Positions 23,251 to 35,295 are shown, numbered from the stretch's first letter. The stretch: DNA of 64,000 nt from Adiantum capillus-veneris (GCA_014529385.2 CM043953.1:86886342-86950341); one strand, 5' to 3'. The notes: generated by a model from the sequence alone, not told the origin. A program made the numbers and translations.

Positions 23251-23372
23251 CTTCGCTAATAGCATCGATACGGGAACGTCGCTATGACTTCCGCTATAAC
23301 CGTCGCTATATGCGTCGCTATAGCCGTTGCTATATAGCAACGCTTACAGGCTACCTATAGCGACGCTTATAG
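23251..23372. repeat. Left subterminal repeats (TCGCTAT array)
   Basis: Repeated CGTCGCTATA-like words in direct orientation (about six), then inverted copies (ATAGCAACG, ATAGCGACG). They can fold into a hairpin around TTGCTATATAGCAA. Subterminal motifs of this kind bind the transposon-encoded accessory protein in En/Spm. Duplicated at about 22905-23026. Confidence 0.85.
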
Positions 23373-23869
23373 AGATGTTGCAAAGCCTTATAAAGTGATG
23401 CCCAATAGTAAAAATTCTTGGTGGCAAGGCATTGAATGCCCTGCCACCCGTCAACCATATTGAATGTCTCAATAATAGAGTAAACCTAAATGAATCCAAG
23501 ATAAGCCCAAATTCACCTTTGAAAAAAAGTGCAAGCTTAGGTATAGACCCAAAGTAGTCACCCACAAGACAATATAACCATTAACTCCATCATCCATAGT
23601 ATTGTTTGCAGAATAAAGATACAAAACCGACAAAATTAAATTGATGAAAGTAAATCAATGACAATTATACACATCATAGGCAAAATCACTTGATTGTTAA
23701 GCTTTGTAAATGTAATAGTTACAACACCATTGTCATTGTTGAGAAAATATACATGGTTCTCCAAAGGTACAAAAAGATCTATACACGTCATCTCATTATA
23801 CCTATGCTATGACAAAAGGAAACTAATGTTATCTAGCTACAACTAGGCTGACGTCATCTAATCAGAAGT

Positions 23870-24125
23870 TTCATCGCGTCCAAGTGGCGTATCTGTCAGA
23901 TTCTGCAAAAAAAACAATAAGACAGCTTTTTGTAAGTATAAACGTATAATTTACAAAAAAAATATAACAAATAGAAAAGAGTAAACCCTAATACTAACCA
24001 TGCCATTGCGAGAATTGTGAATGTCCATCAGGGCGTTGCCAAGAAGTGCGCAGTGCAACTGGGAAAGCTCCAGGCATCTGACTGTGAGGATTTGTAGCAA
24101 AATCAAGCAAGGCGTAAATGGTTTG
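23870..24125 (-). pseudogene. 3' exons of the second CACTA gene
   Basis: An exon at about 24125-24004 starts after an AG acceptor (tgtttttag) and reads LQTIYALLDFATNPHSQMP and SWQRPDGHSQFSQWH. It ends at a GT donor (gttagtatt). After an intron of about 90 bp with acceptor ttttttttgcag, a short last exon (to about 23870) reaches a stop. These look like the C-terminal exons of the gene whose upstream exons are at 30600-31638. The copia insertion separates them. Exon joins are inferred from splice consensus only. Confidence 0.45.
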
Positions 24126-25066
24126 AAGCTAAAAACACACTAAAAAAGAACAAAAATCCAGCCATGAAAGCTCCACTTTGAAAAAGAACCAATATTAACT
24201 CAAAACTCTTGTGTGTGTGAAGATGAGGTGTAGCCTCGCTCCTAATTGCACACATGCAGTGCTCATTCGACCTATTAAAAACCCTAAATTTACGCTTCGA
24301 TTCTTCGTTGTGACCATTTAATGGAAGCTTCAGTACTTAATTGGAGAATCCAAAGTAGTTATATGACGAGGGGAAACCCTAATTGGAGGCCTCACAGCCT
24401 CAACCATGTAGTGGAAGCAGCACGGGACTGCACTAGCTCCCTGTAAAGGAATGGCTGTATCTCCTTGCTCATATGTCTAAATGAGCTCATTCTTGGCTCT
24501 AAAATATCTCACACAGCTTGATCAATAATTCCACCATCGTTGATGTGGCATTTTGAGATATTTTGAGCTATTTGTAGGCTATTTTTGACCATTTTAGGGC
24601 CATTTTTGGCCAAAAATGCCTTTTTTTGTCAGTAAAAAGTCCAAATGAGTTGGGAAAAATTCCTAAAACTGTGGAAAAATACCATTGGGCTCAAATTTCA
24701 TGTTGAACCTCATTTTACCAATGGGTAAGCACTTTGGACACATCTTTTACGCCAGTGCACAAAACCTGCTATTTTTGACCGAGATTGCCCGCATTGAACT
24801 TTCTAGGTAAAACGAGCGTGCCACTTTGAAACACTTGACATTTGTACATTCCTAAAGAAAATTAAGCATATATTTATGTGAAAAAGAACTCCATGGCACC
24901 ACGTGTAGGGCCTCGCTCGCCCGGCAAGGTATGTACACGACTGCAACCGTGACATTCATTTTTGCATATATCACACTATGTACATTGTAGCATTTGGTCC
25001 CACACATCATAAACATTAAGAGTGAGGTAGATATTTTAATTTCACATTATGAACGTGCCATGGCAC
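24126..25066. other. CACTA internal non-coding stretch
   Basis: Intron or spacer of the CACTA element left of Copia-1. It contains a small dyad near 24590-24612 (ggccatttttggcc then aaaaatg) and no recognisable exon. Confidence 0.45.
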
Positions 25067-25816
25067 TGTTAAGTATGGAGCCTGATTTACCCTTGTAATT
25101 TTATGTGGTAAAAGCGCACATTTGTAAGGCCCCCATTATGAGGAGAAGCCATCGTGCGTGAAGGAAAATCACTCACCGGAAACCAAAATTTTCACGGACA
25201 AGAATCAGGGGCAACAACCGGAATATTATGGCCGGACGGTGGCCGGAAAGTGGTCGGAAAACAACCGGTCGGTTGGCCGGTGGCCGGTAGTCAATGGCCG
25301 ATGGCCGGTGGTCGGAAGTCAATGGCCGGTGGCTGGTGGTCGGAAGTCAATGGCCGGTGGCCGGTGGCCGAATTCAAAAGCGGACTTGTCTTCTCAAGGG
25401 CGGCCACACATGGGCGGATTGGAGGGTCCGATTTGGACTTATTCGCACAAGGGCGGCTACACATGGCTGTCTCTCATAAGAGAGGGCAGCCCTTTTGGCC
25501 TATAAAAGGAGGCCATTTCTACACACATTTCATAGTGTGAAGTTGATGCAACAAGGTGAGTGTGAGGTGGTGAGAGTGAAGCAAGGCGGGAGCTCTATTA
25601 AGGGTATAATCCCTTTGTAAACTACTTCTTGTTTTGAAGTATTAAAGCCATTGAGTGGCTGCTTTCCCGTGGACGTAGCCCACATTGGGTGAACCACGTA
25701 TATCGTGTGTACACACTCTCTCTCTCTCTACTCTATAATCTCGTGTATGTAAATCTGTCTCTCTCCATTAAGTAATCTACTCAATTATCTATTTAGCTAC
25801 GTCTTATTTCCTAACA
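25067..25816 (+). repeat. 5' LTR of Copia-1
   Basis: Starts TGTTAAGTATGG and ends CCTAACA. The U3 has a GC-rich minisatellite of 'tggccggtgg' and 'cggaagtcaa' words (about 25235-25375). The promoter has a TATA box (25501-25508) set inside the dyad GGCC-tataaaagga-GGCC, and a CT run lies at 25714-25729. Compared with the 3' LTR it lacks a block of about 57 bp near 25217 and has one extra minisatellite unit. Confidence 0.97.
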
Positions 25817-25818
25817 AC

Positions 25819-25830
25819 TGGTATCAGAGC
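25819..25830 (+). other. Primer-binding site of Copia-1
   Basis: TGGTATCAGAGC two bases after the LTR. It is complementary to the 3' end of plant initiator tRNA-Met, the usual primer of plant copia elements. Confidence 0.95.
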
Positions 25831-25889
25831 AAGGTTTTCTCGTAGCTAAATTATCTCAAGGAAAGGATTCCTTGAATTGAGTGGGAGTT

Positions 25890-26453
25890 ATGGCGGAGGA
25901 AGGGAAGCTCAAGATTGAGAAGTTCAACGGCAAAAACTACCAATATTGGAAGAAGCAGATTGAAGACTATCTCTACCAGAAGGACCTCTATTTGCCACTA
26001 GGCGGTCTTGTGAAGAAGCCCGCAACAATGGCAGATGAAGCATGGATTGTCCTTGATCGAAAGGCAATGGGAACAATCCGGTTAAGCTTGGCGTCAACGG
26101 TGGCCTTCAATGTTTCGGAGATGAAGACCACGGAGGACTTGATGAAGTCACTTGACGACTTCTACGAGAAACCATCGGCATCCAATAAGGTATTTCTTAT
26201 GAAGCGCTTGTTCAATCTAAAGATGGCAGAGAATGGTTCAGTTGCAGAACACCTAAATGACTTTAACACAAACATAAGTCAACTTCGATCAGTGAAAATC
26301 AATTTCGATGACGAAGTGCGAGCTCTCCTTATACTATCATCTCTACCGGATGGTTGGGACAGCCTTGTGATGGCTGTAAGTAATTCTATCTCTGGCACAA
26401 ATACTCTTAAGTTTGATGATGTTGTGGGTATTCTCCTAAGCGAGGAAATGTGA
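25890..26453 (+). pseudogene. gag of Copia-1 (capsid part)
   Basis: Start at the ATG of MAEEGKLKIEKFNGKNY (25890), 60 bp after the primer site. The capsid-type domain shows NYQYWKKQIEDYL, ASNKVFLMKRLFNLKMAENG, HLNDFNTNISQL and LLILSSLPDGWDSLVMAVSN, the plant copia Gag (UBN2) pattern. It stops at a TGA (26451-26453) after LLSEEM. The same frame continues without shift into the nucleocapsid and pol, so this TGA is an in-frame nonsense change, most simply CGA (Arg) to TGA. Gag would form the virus-like particle. Confidence 0.92.
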
Positions 26454-29400
26454 AGGAGAAGCACAGGAGAATCATCAAGTGCTGCACTATCAGTGGAAAC
26501 AAGAGGAAGGATTAAGGAGAGGTTCAAAAACCAAAAGGGTCGTGATCGCTCAAGGCGGAGCAAGTCACGCACAAAGTCAGTTCTTGAATGTTGGAACTGC
26601 GACAAGAAGGGCCACGTCAAGAAGGATTGCTGGTCCAAGAAGAAGAAGGAGACAGAGTCTCAAGACAACAAGCCAACATCGGAGGCCAATGTGGCAGGTA
26701 AAGTAGAGCAAGATGCTCTAATTCTCTCATTAGACAATGTGTCTAATTCGTGGATAGTAGATTCCGGGGCTTCATTCCATGCGACACCACACAAGCAACA
26801 TTTCCAAGACTACACCAAAGGTAATTTTGGGTATGTATACTTGGGAGATGATGAAGCTTGTGAGATTGTCGGCAAAGGTACACTTTCTGTCAAAACTGCT
26901 AATGGAAATGAATGGAAGCTTAAAGATGTTAGGCATGTTCCTTCTCTTCGCAAAAATTTGATCTCTACAGGACAGTTGGACGATGAAGGTCACAACATTG
27001 CATTCGGAAACAAACGGTGGAAGATCTCAAAGGGATCTTTGGTGGTTGCCAAGGGTGAAAAAGTCGGTACACTTTACTTGTGTACTGTTAGCACGCAACC
27101 TTCAGCTTGTGCAGCAACTACAGAAGTTGATAGTGCGGTGTGGCACTACCGACTTGGGCATATGAGTGCCAAAGGAATGCAAATCCTTCAAACAAAGAAG
27201 CTTCTACCAGGTTTGAAAGAAGTGGACTTAGAGTTCTGTGAAGATTGTGTTTATGGTAAACAAAAGAGGGTAAAATTTCAAAAATCAGGAAATGAAAGAA
27301 AAAATAAAAAACTTGAGTTGGTTCATTCTGATGTTTGGGGTCCTGCAAGTACACCATCACTTGGTGGCTCATTGTACTATGTAACATTCATAGACGATGC
27401 GACTAGAAAAACATGGGTTTATGTCATGAAGAATAAATCCGATGTATTTTCCATATTTCAAAGGTGGAAAGCCTTTGTGGAGAATGAAACAGGTACCAAG
27501 GTTAAATGCCTCAAATCCGACAATGGAGGCGAATATTGCAGCCAAGCTTTTGAAAGCTTTTGTGCTAGCAATGGCATTTGGAGGCAAAGGACAACCCCAA
27601 GGACACCTCAACAAAATGGGATTTCGGAAAGGATGAACAGGACAATCATGGAACAAGCACGAAGCATGCGGCTACATGCAGGCCTACCGCTTGAGCTTTG
27701 GGCGGAAGCTGTAAGTACGTCTGTGTATTTAATCAATCGGTCACCCTCAACGACATTGGATGGGGGAGTTCCAAAAGAGGCATGGACAGGTAAACCGGTG
27801 AATTATGCATTTCTCAAAGTGTTTGGGTGTGAGGCTTTCATGCACATAGATAGAAGCCTAAGATCAAAGTTAGATGCAAAGTCCAAAAAGTGTTTCTTCA
27901 TTGGCTATGGAGAAGGAGACTTTGGGTATCGCCTATGGAATCCTGAAGATGGTAAAATCTTAAGGAGTAGGGATGTAATTTTTAACGAACAAAATATGTA
28001 CAAAGATTACTTGGAAAGAAAACAAACAAAAGAAACAGGTGATGAGTACATGGAGCTTGAGGACGGTGAAGACTCACGGACTGCAAACGGTGACAATGTG
28101 CAACAACGTCAACCAAATGAGGAGCCTCAACCTATTCCCTGAAGATCTACAAGAGCAAGTAGACCTCCAGAAAGGTTTGTTCCTTCCTTCAACCATCTCT
28201 TGATCTTAGATTCTGGAGAGCCGGAATCATATGAAGAAGCTATGCAACATGAATCCAAAGAAGAATGGATGAAGAGCATGCAAGTAGAGATGGACTCACT
28301 ACATAGCAACCGAACATGGGAGTTGGTTGAGTTGCCTAAAGGTAAGCGGGCACTTCAAAACAAATGGGTGTACAAGCTAAAGGAAGAAGAAGGTGGGAAG
28401 AAAAGGTACAAGTCTAGGCTTGTGGTAAAAGGTTTTTCTCAAAAGAAAGGTATTGACTTCAATGAAATATTTTCTCCTGTTGTAAAAATGAACTCAATTA
28501 GGCTTGTCTTAAGCCTTGTGGCTGATCATGATCTAAATCTTGAGCAAATGGATGTAAATACGGCATTCCCTCACGGTGACTTAGAGGAGGAAATCTACAT
28601 GCTTCAACCAAAGGGGTATGAAGTAAAAGGTAAGGAGAAAATGGTTTGCAGATTAAAGAAGAGCTTGTATGGTTTAAAGCAAGCATCAAGACAATGGTGC
28701 TTGAAGTTTGATCGATGGATGTTGGATCATGGATTCACAAGATGCAACTCGGATCACTGCGTCTACACGAAGAATTTGGGAGATGGGAAATTCATCATCC
28801 TAATGTTGTATGTTGATGACACGTTGATTGCAAGTGCTAACATGCAGGACATCAAAGACCTAAAAGAGGAGCTGTCCAAATCTTTTTCAATGAAAGATTT
28901 AGGTGTTGCAAAGAGGATACTTGGTATGAAAATATGAAGGGACAGGATGAAGAAGACAATAAAGCTATCTCAAGAAGGTACTAGAAAGGTTTGCAATGCA
29001 AAATGCAAAACCAGTTTCTACACCTTTGGCTGGTCATTTTAAACTAACGAAGGATATGTGTCCAAAGACACAAGAGGAGATAGCCTATATGTCTAAAGTT
29101 CCATATGCTGCAGCGGTAGGTTCTCTAATGTATGCTATGGTCTGGACAAGGCTAGACATTGCACATGCAGTGGGAGTTGTGAGTAGGTTCATGGACAACC
29201 CAGGTAAAGAGCATTGGCAAGCTGTGAAGTGGATACTTAGGTATCTAAAAGGGACAACAAAAAATGCTTTGTATTTTGGAGGAACTGATATTTTTCTAGA
29301 AGGGTATGCTGATGCAGATATGGCAGGTGACAAAGATACTCGAAGGAGCACTACTGGCTATGTGTTCGCGGTTGGAGGCACAGCAGTACGCTGGGCTTCA

Positions 29401-29757
29401 AAGCTGCAGAAAGTGGTTTCACTTTCTACCACGGAAGCAGAGTATGTAGCAATGACGGAGGCAAGCAAAGAAATTCTGTGGCTTCACAGATTCTTAGAAG
29501 AGCTTGGATTCAAACAAGACAATTGTGTCTTGTACAGTGATAGCCAAAGCGCTATCCATCTTGCAAAGAACTCAGCCTTTCATTCAAGGACAAAGCACAT
29601 TGAGGTGAGATATCACTTCATATGCACTCTTTTGGAAGAGGGACAACTAAAGCTAGGAAAGGTGCATACAAGTGAAAATCCTGCAGACATGTTTACAAAG
29701 GTGGTCAACAAGGAGAAGTTGAGCTTTTGCTCATCTTCAATCGGCATTCAAGGATAA
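26454..29757 (+). pseudogene. pol of Copia-1: zinc knuckle, protease, integrase, RT, RNase H
   Basis: Nucleocapsid CWNCDKKGHVKKDC (about 26589). Protease WIVDSGASFHATP (about 26750). Integrase zinc region VWHYRLGHMSAKGM and FCEDCVYGK, catalytic residues in LVHSDVWGP, SDNGGEY and TPQQNGISERMNRT. A TGA at 28140-28142 (after QPIP). RT with NKWVYKLKEEE, MDVNTAFPHGDLEEEI and the active-site YVDD (about 28810). A TGA at 28935-28937 (after LGMKI). A deletion of about 14 bp near 28975 changes frame. RNase H with GYADADMAGD, STTEAEYVAMTEASKEI and YSDSQSAIHLAKN, ending at 29757. All three element stops can be CGA-to-TGA changes. The enzyme motifs are otherwise intact, so loss of function is recent. Confidence 0.95.
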
Positions 29758-29817
29758 GAAGCCAGAATGGAAAGCAGTCACAGGTTTGGTTTGGAGATCA
29801 GTCTCCAAGTGGAAGAT

Positions 29818-30597
29818 TGTTAAGTATGGAGCCTAATTTACCCTTGTAATTTTATGTGGTAAAAGCGCACATTTGTAAGGCCCCCATTATGAGGAGAAGC
29901 CATCGTGTGTGAAGGAAAATCACTCATCGGAAACCAAAATTTTCACGGACAAGAATCAGGGGCAACTTTAAAGGCCTTGGGGGCGGAGGCCCCCGGGATT
30001 TTTGTTCGCCGGAATATTCTTTTTCGCCGGAATATTATGGCCGGACGGCGGCCGGAAAGTGGACGAAAAACAATCGGTCGGTTGGCCGGTGGCCGGTAGT
30101 CAATGGCCGATGGCCGGTGGTCGGAAGTCAATGGCCGGTGGCCGGTGGCCGAATTCAAAAGCGGACTTGTCTTCTCAAGGGCGGCCACACATGGGCGGAT
30201 TGGAGGGTCCGATTTGGACTTATTCGCACAAGGGCGGCTACACATGGCTGTCTCTCATAAGAGAGGGTAGCCCTTTTGGCCTATAAAAGGAGGCCATTTC
30301 TAAACACATTTCATAGTGTGAAGTTGATGCAACAAGGTGAGTGTGAGGTGGTGAGAGTGAAGCAAGCCGGGAGCTCCATTAAGGGTATAATCCCTTTGTA
30401 AACTACTTCTTGTTTTGAAGTACTAAAGCCATTGAGTGGCTGCTTTCCCGTGGACGTAGCCCACATTGGGTGAATCACGTATATCGTGTGTACTCTCTCT
30501 CTCTCTCTCTACTCTATAATCTCGTGTATGTAAATCTGTCTCTCTCCATTAAGTAATCTACTCAATTATCTATTTAGCTACGTCTTATTTCCTAACA
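29818..30597 (+). repeat. 3' LTR of Copia-1
   Basis: 780 bp, preceded by the purine tract ccaagtggaaga. It keeps a GC-rich block (ggccttgggggcggaggccc) missing from the 5' LTR. TATA box at 30282-30289, followed by the flank duplication GGCAC. Confidence 0.97.
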
Positions 30598-30599
30598 GG

Positions 30600-31638
30600 C
30601 ACTACAGCGTTTAAGCCCTTTCTGATTGCGTACTCACGCTCATACGATGTCTTGTCTCATCGACCACTGTTCAAAACATACAAAGAATCCATTATGTTAG
30701 AATTTAAAAGTACAAACAGATGTAACTACCAAACTTAAAGAGCAATGCAAAAACACTTACAAAATCGGCCTCAAATGATGCCCACCCGCCGCTCCCCAAG
30801 TGGTGCAAGCTCCCTACCTCTACTCGCGCTTTGGCTTCCTCCTTTAGTTGCTTCCACTTGTAAGGATTCTCGCACACTATTTTCTTCGCATTCTTCCAAT
30901 CTTCTTTGGCTAGCCAGTTTGGTCTATTTCACGCATGGTTTATTGCTTTTTGCACTTTGGAACACTTGTGCTTGTAGTATTCGCGCATTCGAACCTTCAT
31001 CAGGTCTTCATTGAACGGTCATCCCATGTTGACAAGGGAAACTCCTCATGCAGCATGCTGATGACTCTATGTTTTAATTCACTTGGTACTTTACTCCAGG
31101 TGTTTAGTATGTAGTGTCTAAACACCTGAGAGCAAAGACCGTGTATGCACGAGATCACCTTCTTGCCTTCATCATCCAAGATGATTCCGCCACTGAAGTC
31201 GACGGAGTAAGGCAAGCCCTCTCGCCTGCTACGCGTGAACCTGGGTGTCTTGATAAGGATCTCTAGTAGCGTGTTGATGGGGTACGGATGTCAAGTGTCT
31301 CCACTGGAGCCTTGGCTCCAAAGAGAGTGTCGACAAGGGTGACCCCCGGAGGAGTAGGTAGTGGTGTGTAGAGAGAAACGATCAACTAGATCTAGTGGAG
31401 GGATGAGTAGCATCTATGAGCAGAGACGAATCACCTCCTTCGCGATTGCAGCCTCAGTCTCCATCACACTCGGAGCGCAGTGCTCGTCAGCGAGGAGTGT
31501 CCCTTCTTGTGAGAACATACCTGGAGCATATGTACCTGGAGTGGACGCAATGGTGATTAAACACAATTTAAATTTCTCAAGTATAGCCACATGAATACAA
31601 CATATATTATAAAACGGAGCAAAATTGTTCAAATACAA
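30600..31638 (-). pseudogene. Second CACTA gene, En/Spm (Ptta-type) transposase-like, middle exons
   Basis: Minus-strand frames read: 31638-31414 with SQEGTLLADEHCAPSVMETE; 31215-31000 with LPYSVDFSGGIILDDEGKKV, FRHYILNTWSKVPSELKHRV and FPLSTWDD, the pattern of the plant En/Spm protein family (PF03004-like); then HAWNRPNWLAKEDWKNAKKI, WKQLKEEAKARVEV and GSGGWASFEADF, ending at a GT donor (gtaagtg, about 30758). A further short exon, YEREYAIRKGLN, lies next to the copia insertion site. In En/Spm the second product is a DNA-binding accessory to transposition. Frames contain stops. The gene model is inferred. Confidence 0.65.
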
Positions 31639-31649
31639 TGTTTATGGCT

Positions 31650-34600
31650 TTAAGAGGTCTCTCTCTCATCCTCGCATAGCTCAACATAACTCCCTACATC
31701 GATATAGAGCTCTCCGTTTAGGCAGATGTCCTCCGTTATATTTTGTAGATCCTCTATATGCACCCCATAGAAAGTAGTAGCTTGATGCTCGTCTGGCACC
31801 ACCTCAACAACTTCTGACTGAGCATCTTCTCCAATCTACTCCATTGATGCCACTGTGATTGGCATTTGGTAGCCCTCATACGCCCATGCACTAGGAGGGG
31901 CTACCTCTATGACGTACCACCATTTTGATGCAGACTTTGTAGGATGAAATATCACCTGCCAGAGCCACATAACTTACATCAAAGCTTCCAAGCACATAAC
32001 TTCTATAATTGGATAGCTTTCAAGCACATAACTTTCTCACAATGCTTGAGTAGTACGAAAGTGTCTCTTGGGTCGGTCCATTTTTTGGTTGAATCCACTT
32101 CAAGTAAACTAGACTCTCCTCTGCGCACAGTAGTGTTGTGACCCTCCATGTTTATCTCGAACCATTGCACGTCGAAGAAGTCAACAAAAAATCCTCTATA
32201 ATCGATCCTCAAAATCTCTTGAAGCGTGCCAAAGTAAGTGAGTTCTGCCACCACAGGATCTGCATCAGATGACCGTCGTCGAGTAGACTGTTCAAATTTT
32301 TCCATGATTCCACAATCTTGAGTAAAACGCTTTTTGTCGATTTGTTCCACCCTAAAATGTCGACCTTTACACCATGCTGCTGTGTATGACTTATACTACA
32401 ACCAACAAAGATTATGAGTGGTCGTTCAAACATCTAGAAAGTCACTAGTCGTACATTGCAAACTTACCTTGGTCGCGCAACCTCGAGAGTACTCACACTC
32501 CTCCTCAATCACCTCTTCACCACATTGTTGTGCGCTTTTCAATTGGTTGTGCAACCATCTTAAGCTCATGAATGTTGGTAGGCTCTCCAGACCCGCCGTA
32601 TAATGCATCGGTGGTCGTCTTCCCTATCTCCACTCAATCCGTGCCCTTTGTCGCTCTTGCTTTGCATCCTCGTATTGTGAAATCCACGTTTGCATCACTG
32701 GATTGTGAAGCATGCAAAATCAATTGATTTTAGCCTCTAGATCTTCTGTCATCTTCTTCTCAACACAAGGATTTCACATGACAATCCCAGATATGTGCTC
32801 ATCATCTATATTTTTCCATAGCATGTCCCGGGCTTTATCAAATCTGTCTAGCCACTCTCCAATGTAAAATGGGCGTTCCTTTTGACGCACATATCCCTTA
32901 AGTGTTTTCACGAAACGTTCTAAAAACAACATCCATCTGGAATGTACTATGCCAGCTATTTCCACCTCATCAACTACGTGAACAACAAGATGCACCTGAA
33001 TGGTTAGCATGGTAGTAGGAAAGTGTTTCTCAAACATGCACACAACCTCCACAACATTTAGTTTGGTGAATGGTATGGAGTCTACATTGATCTCCTTTTG
33101 TGAGATCCATTGCACCAACTTCGCAAGTTTGTAGATTGTGTTTCGGACGTCAGGAGACAAACATCCCCCAATGGCCACCGGTAAAATAAACTGCAAAACA
33201 CGTCTAGCAATGATATTAAAGTCCACACACAAATTTATTACACAATTACCTTACACATTTTATGACAGTCATGTGACTTCAAACCGGTAAGATTTCCTTC
33301 TTTAGTGAAACACGTTCGGAGTGAGTGTATTATGCCAGTGGGGGTCCACACAGATTGAATGGTCTCTTTTACTTTGCCTTCTTGGGCTCCTGTGAAAATA
33401 CATGGCACTTTAAGGAGTTTTATCGATCCATCAGATGCTATCTATGGTCAATATTTCTCCATAAGATCTACATTTCTAAGGTCAACCCTGGCTCCCAAAG
33501 TATCTTTCTTACCGGTCAGATGGTCCCATAGAAGATTACCCACATTCTTGAATATGTGCATTCAATTGAGCAAGTATTGATCATGAGTCGGGGCCAATAT
33601 GGTAACTCGTACCATAGAGAAAGTCTCTTCATCCCTGGGGGCAAATTGTCATCACACATCTCCTTCTGCTCTAACCATGCTTCTACAAACATCCTCGGTG
33701 GCTCTCTTCCCAAAAAGCCATCACGTAACACATGATTCTCTGGAAGATATGCTTGATGACCTTCGTAGATTTTCTTCTTCAATGAGGGCGCCCGACGTGC
33801 ATTCAGTCTAGCTCCACATGTGACACATGCTCCGTATCCTCTTGTTTGAAGCCCTACATGTATACACATGACAATAGATAAGCTTGAGAAAAACCAAGAT
33901 TTACAGTGTTTGAGTTTGAGTGTAAATCACCTGAGCATTCCGTTAGTCCGGGATAGTCATGCATGGTCCACATTAGAATGCCTCTGATCAAAGCATTCTG
34001 TCGACCTGTGTGTCGGCTCATATCCACCACTTCTATGTGAATCCACAATTATTGTAGCTCTTTCAATAGTGGACAAAGATACACATCCATATTCTTCACT
34101 TTGTACCGCCCCAACACAATCAAGTTTAGCCACAGGTGCCCCTTCTTGGTAGTCAACCACGAGGGAATGTTGTAGTTGGACGATGACAACGGGCCATACA
34201 CAGTAAGATGTTGATCTTTGACCAAATGGATTTACGTCATCCATAGCCAGGCCTAGGCAAAAATTTCGAGCTTCCCTAACAAAATCCATCCATGTTTCGT
34301 CTATATGTTTCCAGGCTGCGCAATCTGTAGGAATCCGTAGCACACCATCCGAAGATTTACTCTCCTCATGCCATGATGCTAGGGCAGCCATGGACTTACA
34401 TTTGAAGAAATGCTTGATGCGAGGAAGAAGAGAAAAATGTCACAAAACCTTTTGTGGAATTTTTGTTCCGTGGAGATCTACTCGATAATCACATTTCAAA
34501 CACTTCTCCATGTCTATGTATTCCTCTCTGAAAAGAATGCAATCGCTAGGACAAGCATGAATCGAATTGTAATCCATCCCCAAGTTTTGCAAGATCTTTC

Positions 34601-35295
34601 TTGCTTCCTCTCTGAAATCTGGCATCACATTATCAGCTGGAAGTATGTGCTCTTTGAGCAATCTACACAGCGAAAAAAATGTGGTACACTTGTGTATGTA
34701 ATCTATCAGATCATTATACAACTAGATTTTTTTCTTAAAGTAAACACATTGTAATAGATTACCTGAAAAGTGTTGTGACGCTAGTGTCACTCCATCCAAA
34801 CTTTTCCTGCGTGTTGAGAAGAACCAGGAGCGCCTTCAATCTAGACACACGTGCTCCATCATACAATGGCGTATTGGCTTCACTTTTCATATCATCATAG
34901 ATAAGCCTTTTTGAATCCATGATCGTTTCGATCATTTCATCGATATTGGGCTCAAACATTGCCTCATTGGGAATGTGGTTTGCATGATCATCCTCCAAGC
35001 TGTCAGAGGCTACATCTTGTGGCCTCACATATGTTGCTTGACCAAAGCGCCTGCGAACCCGTCTATTGGGTTGCAAGATTGTTGCCTGTTGACCAGCGTC
35101 AGAGTTCGACGAGTTATAATTGGCAAAAACTCAATCTATAATAGATGGATTGAACTCGCCAAATTTGTGAACATGCTGCAAAGAAATGTGGCTTGTCCGT
35201 CGCACAGCATGCTTGCATTGATTACAAGGACATAAGATCCTTGTTGAGAGATAGGTGTTTTGGTTGGACGGCCTCACATCCTTGTCACTACTCAT
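31650..35295 (-). pseudogene. TNP2-type CACTA transposase gene, multi-exon
   Basis: Transposase that would cut at the CACTA ends. From the ATG at 35295: N-terminal zinc-type segment LCPCNQCKHAV...VHKFGEFNPS (transposase-associated domain); exon 35076-34763 (PLYDGARVSRLKALLVLLNT, GWSD); intron 34663-34762; exon from 34662 with YNSIHACPSDCILFREEY, one TGA at 34438-34440, RNFCLGLAMDDVNPFGQRST and WTMHDYPGLTE; intron 33854-33930; exon with YGACVTCGARL, KKIYEGHQAYLPENH, LPYW, MHIFKNV and GLKSHDCHKM (Transposase_21); intron 33191-33249; exon with LPVAIGG, VVDEVEIAGIVHSRWM and FVKTLKGYVRQKERP (DUF4218); intron 32396-32467; exon with ELTYFGTLQEILRIDYRGFF (DUF4216); last exon WWYVIEVAPPSAW to TAA at 31650. 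All introns are 59-100 bp with GT-AG ends. Several stops and shifts make it inactive. Confidence 0.88.

Larger units (their letters stand above)
22690..23381 (+). repeat. 346-bp tandem duplication spanning the CACTA left end
   Basis: Bases 22690-23035 recur at 23036-23381 with few changes. Each copy contains about 133 bp of the target gene, the boundary GAG|CACTAGAAGAGG (elements starting at 22823 and 23169), and about 210 bp of subterminal repeats. The duplication therefore arose after the CACTA insertion. Confidence 0.93.
25067..30597 (+). mobile_element. Copia-1, complete Ty1/copia retrotransposon
   Basis: 5531 bp with LTRs of 750 and 780 bp (25067-25816, 29818-30597), primer-binding site, gag-pol and purine tract, all in order. 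It is flanked by the perfect duplication GGCAC (25062-25066; 30598-30602). It inserted into the second gene of the CACTA element. Domain order protease, integrase, RT, RNase H is diagnostic of Ty1/copia. Coding is broken by three in-frame TGA codons and one small deletion. A solo LTR of the family lies at 10548-11298. Confidence 0.97.
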
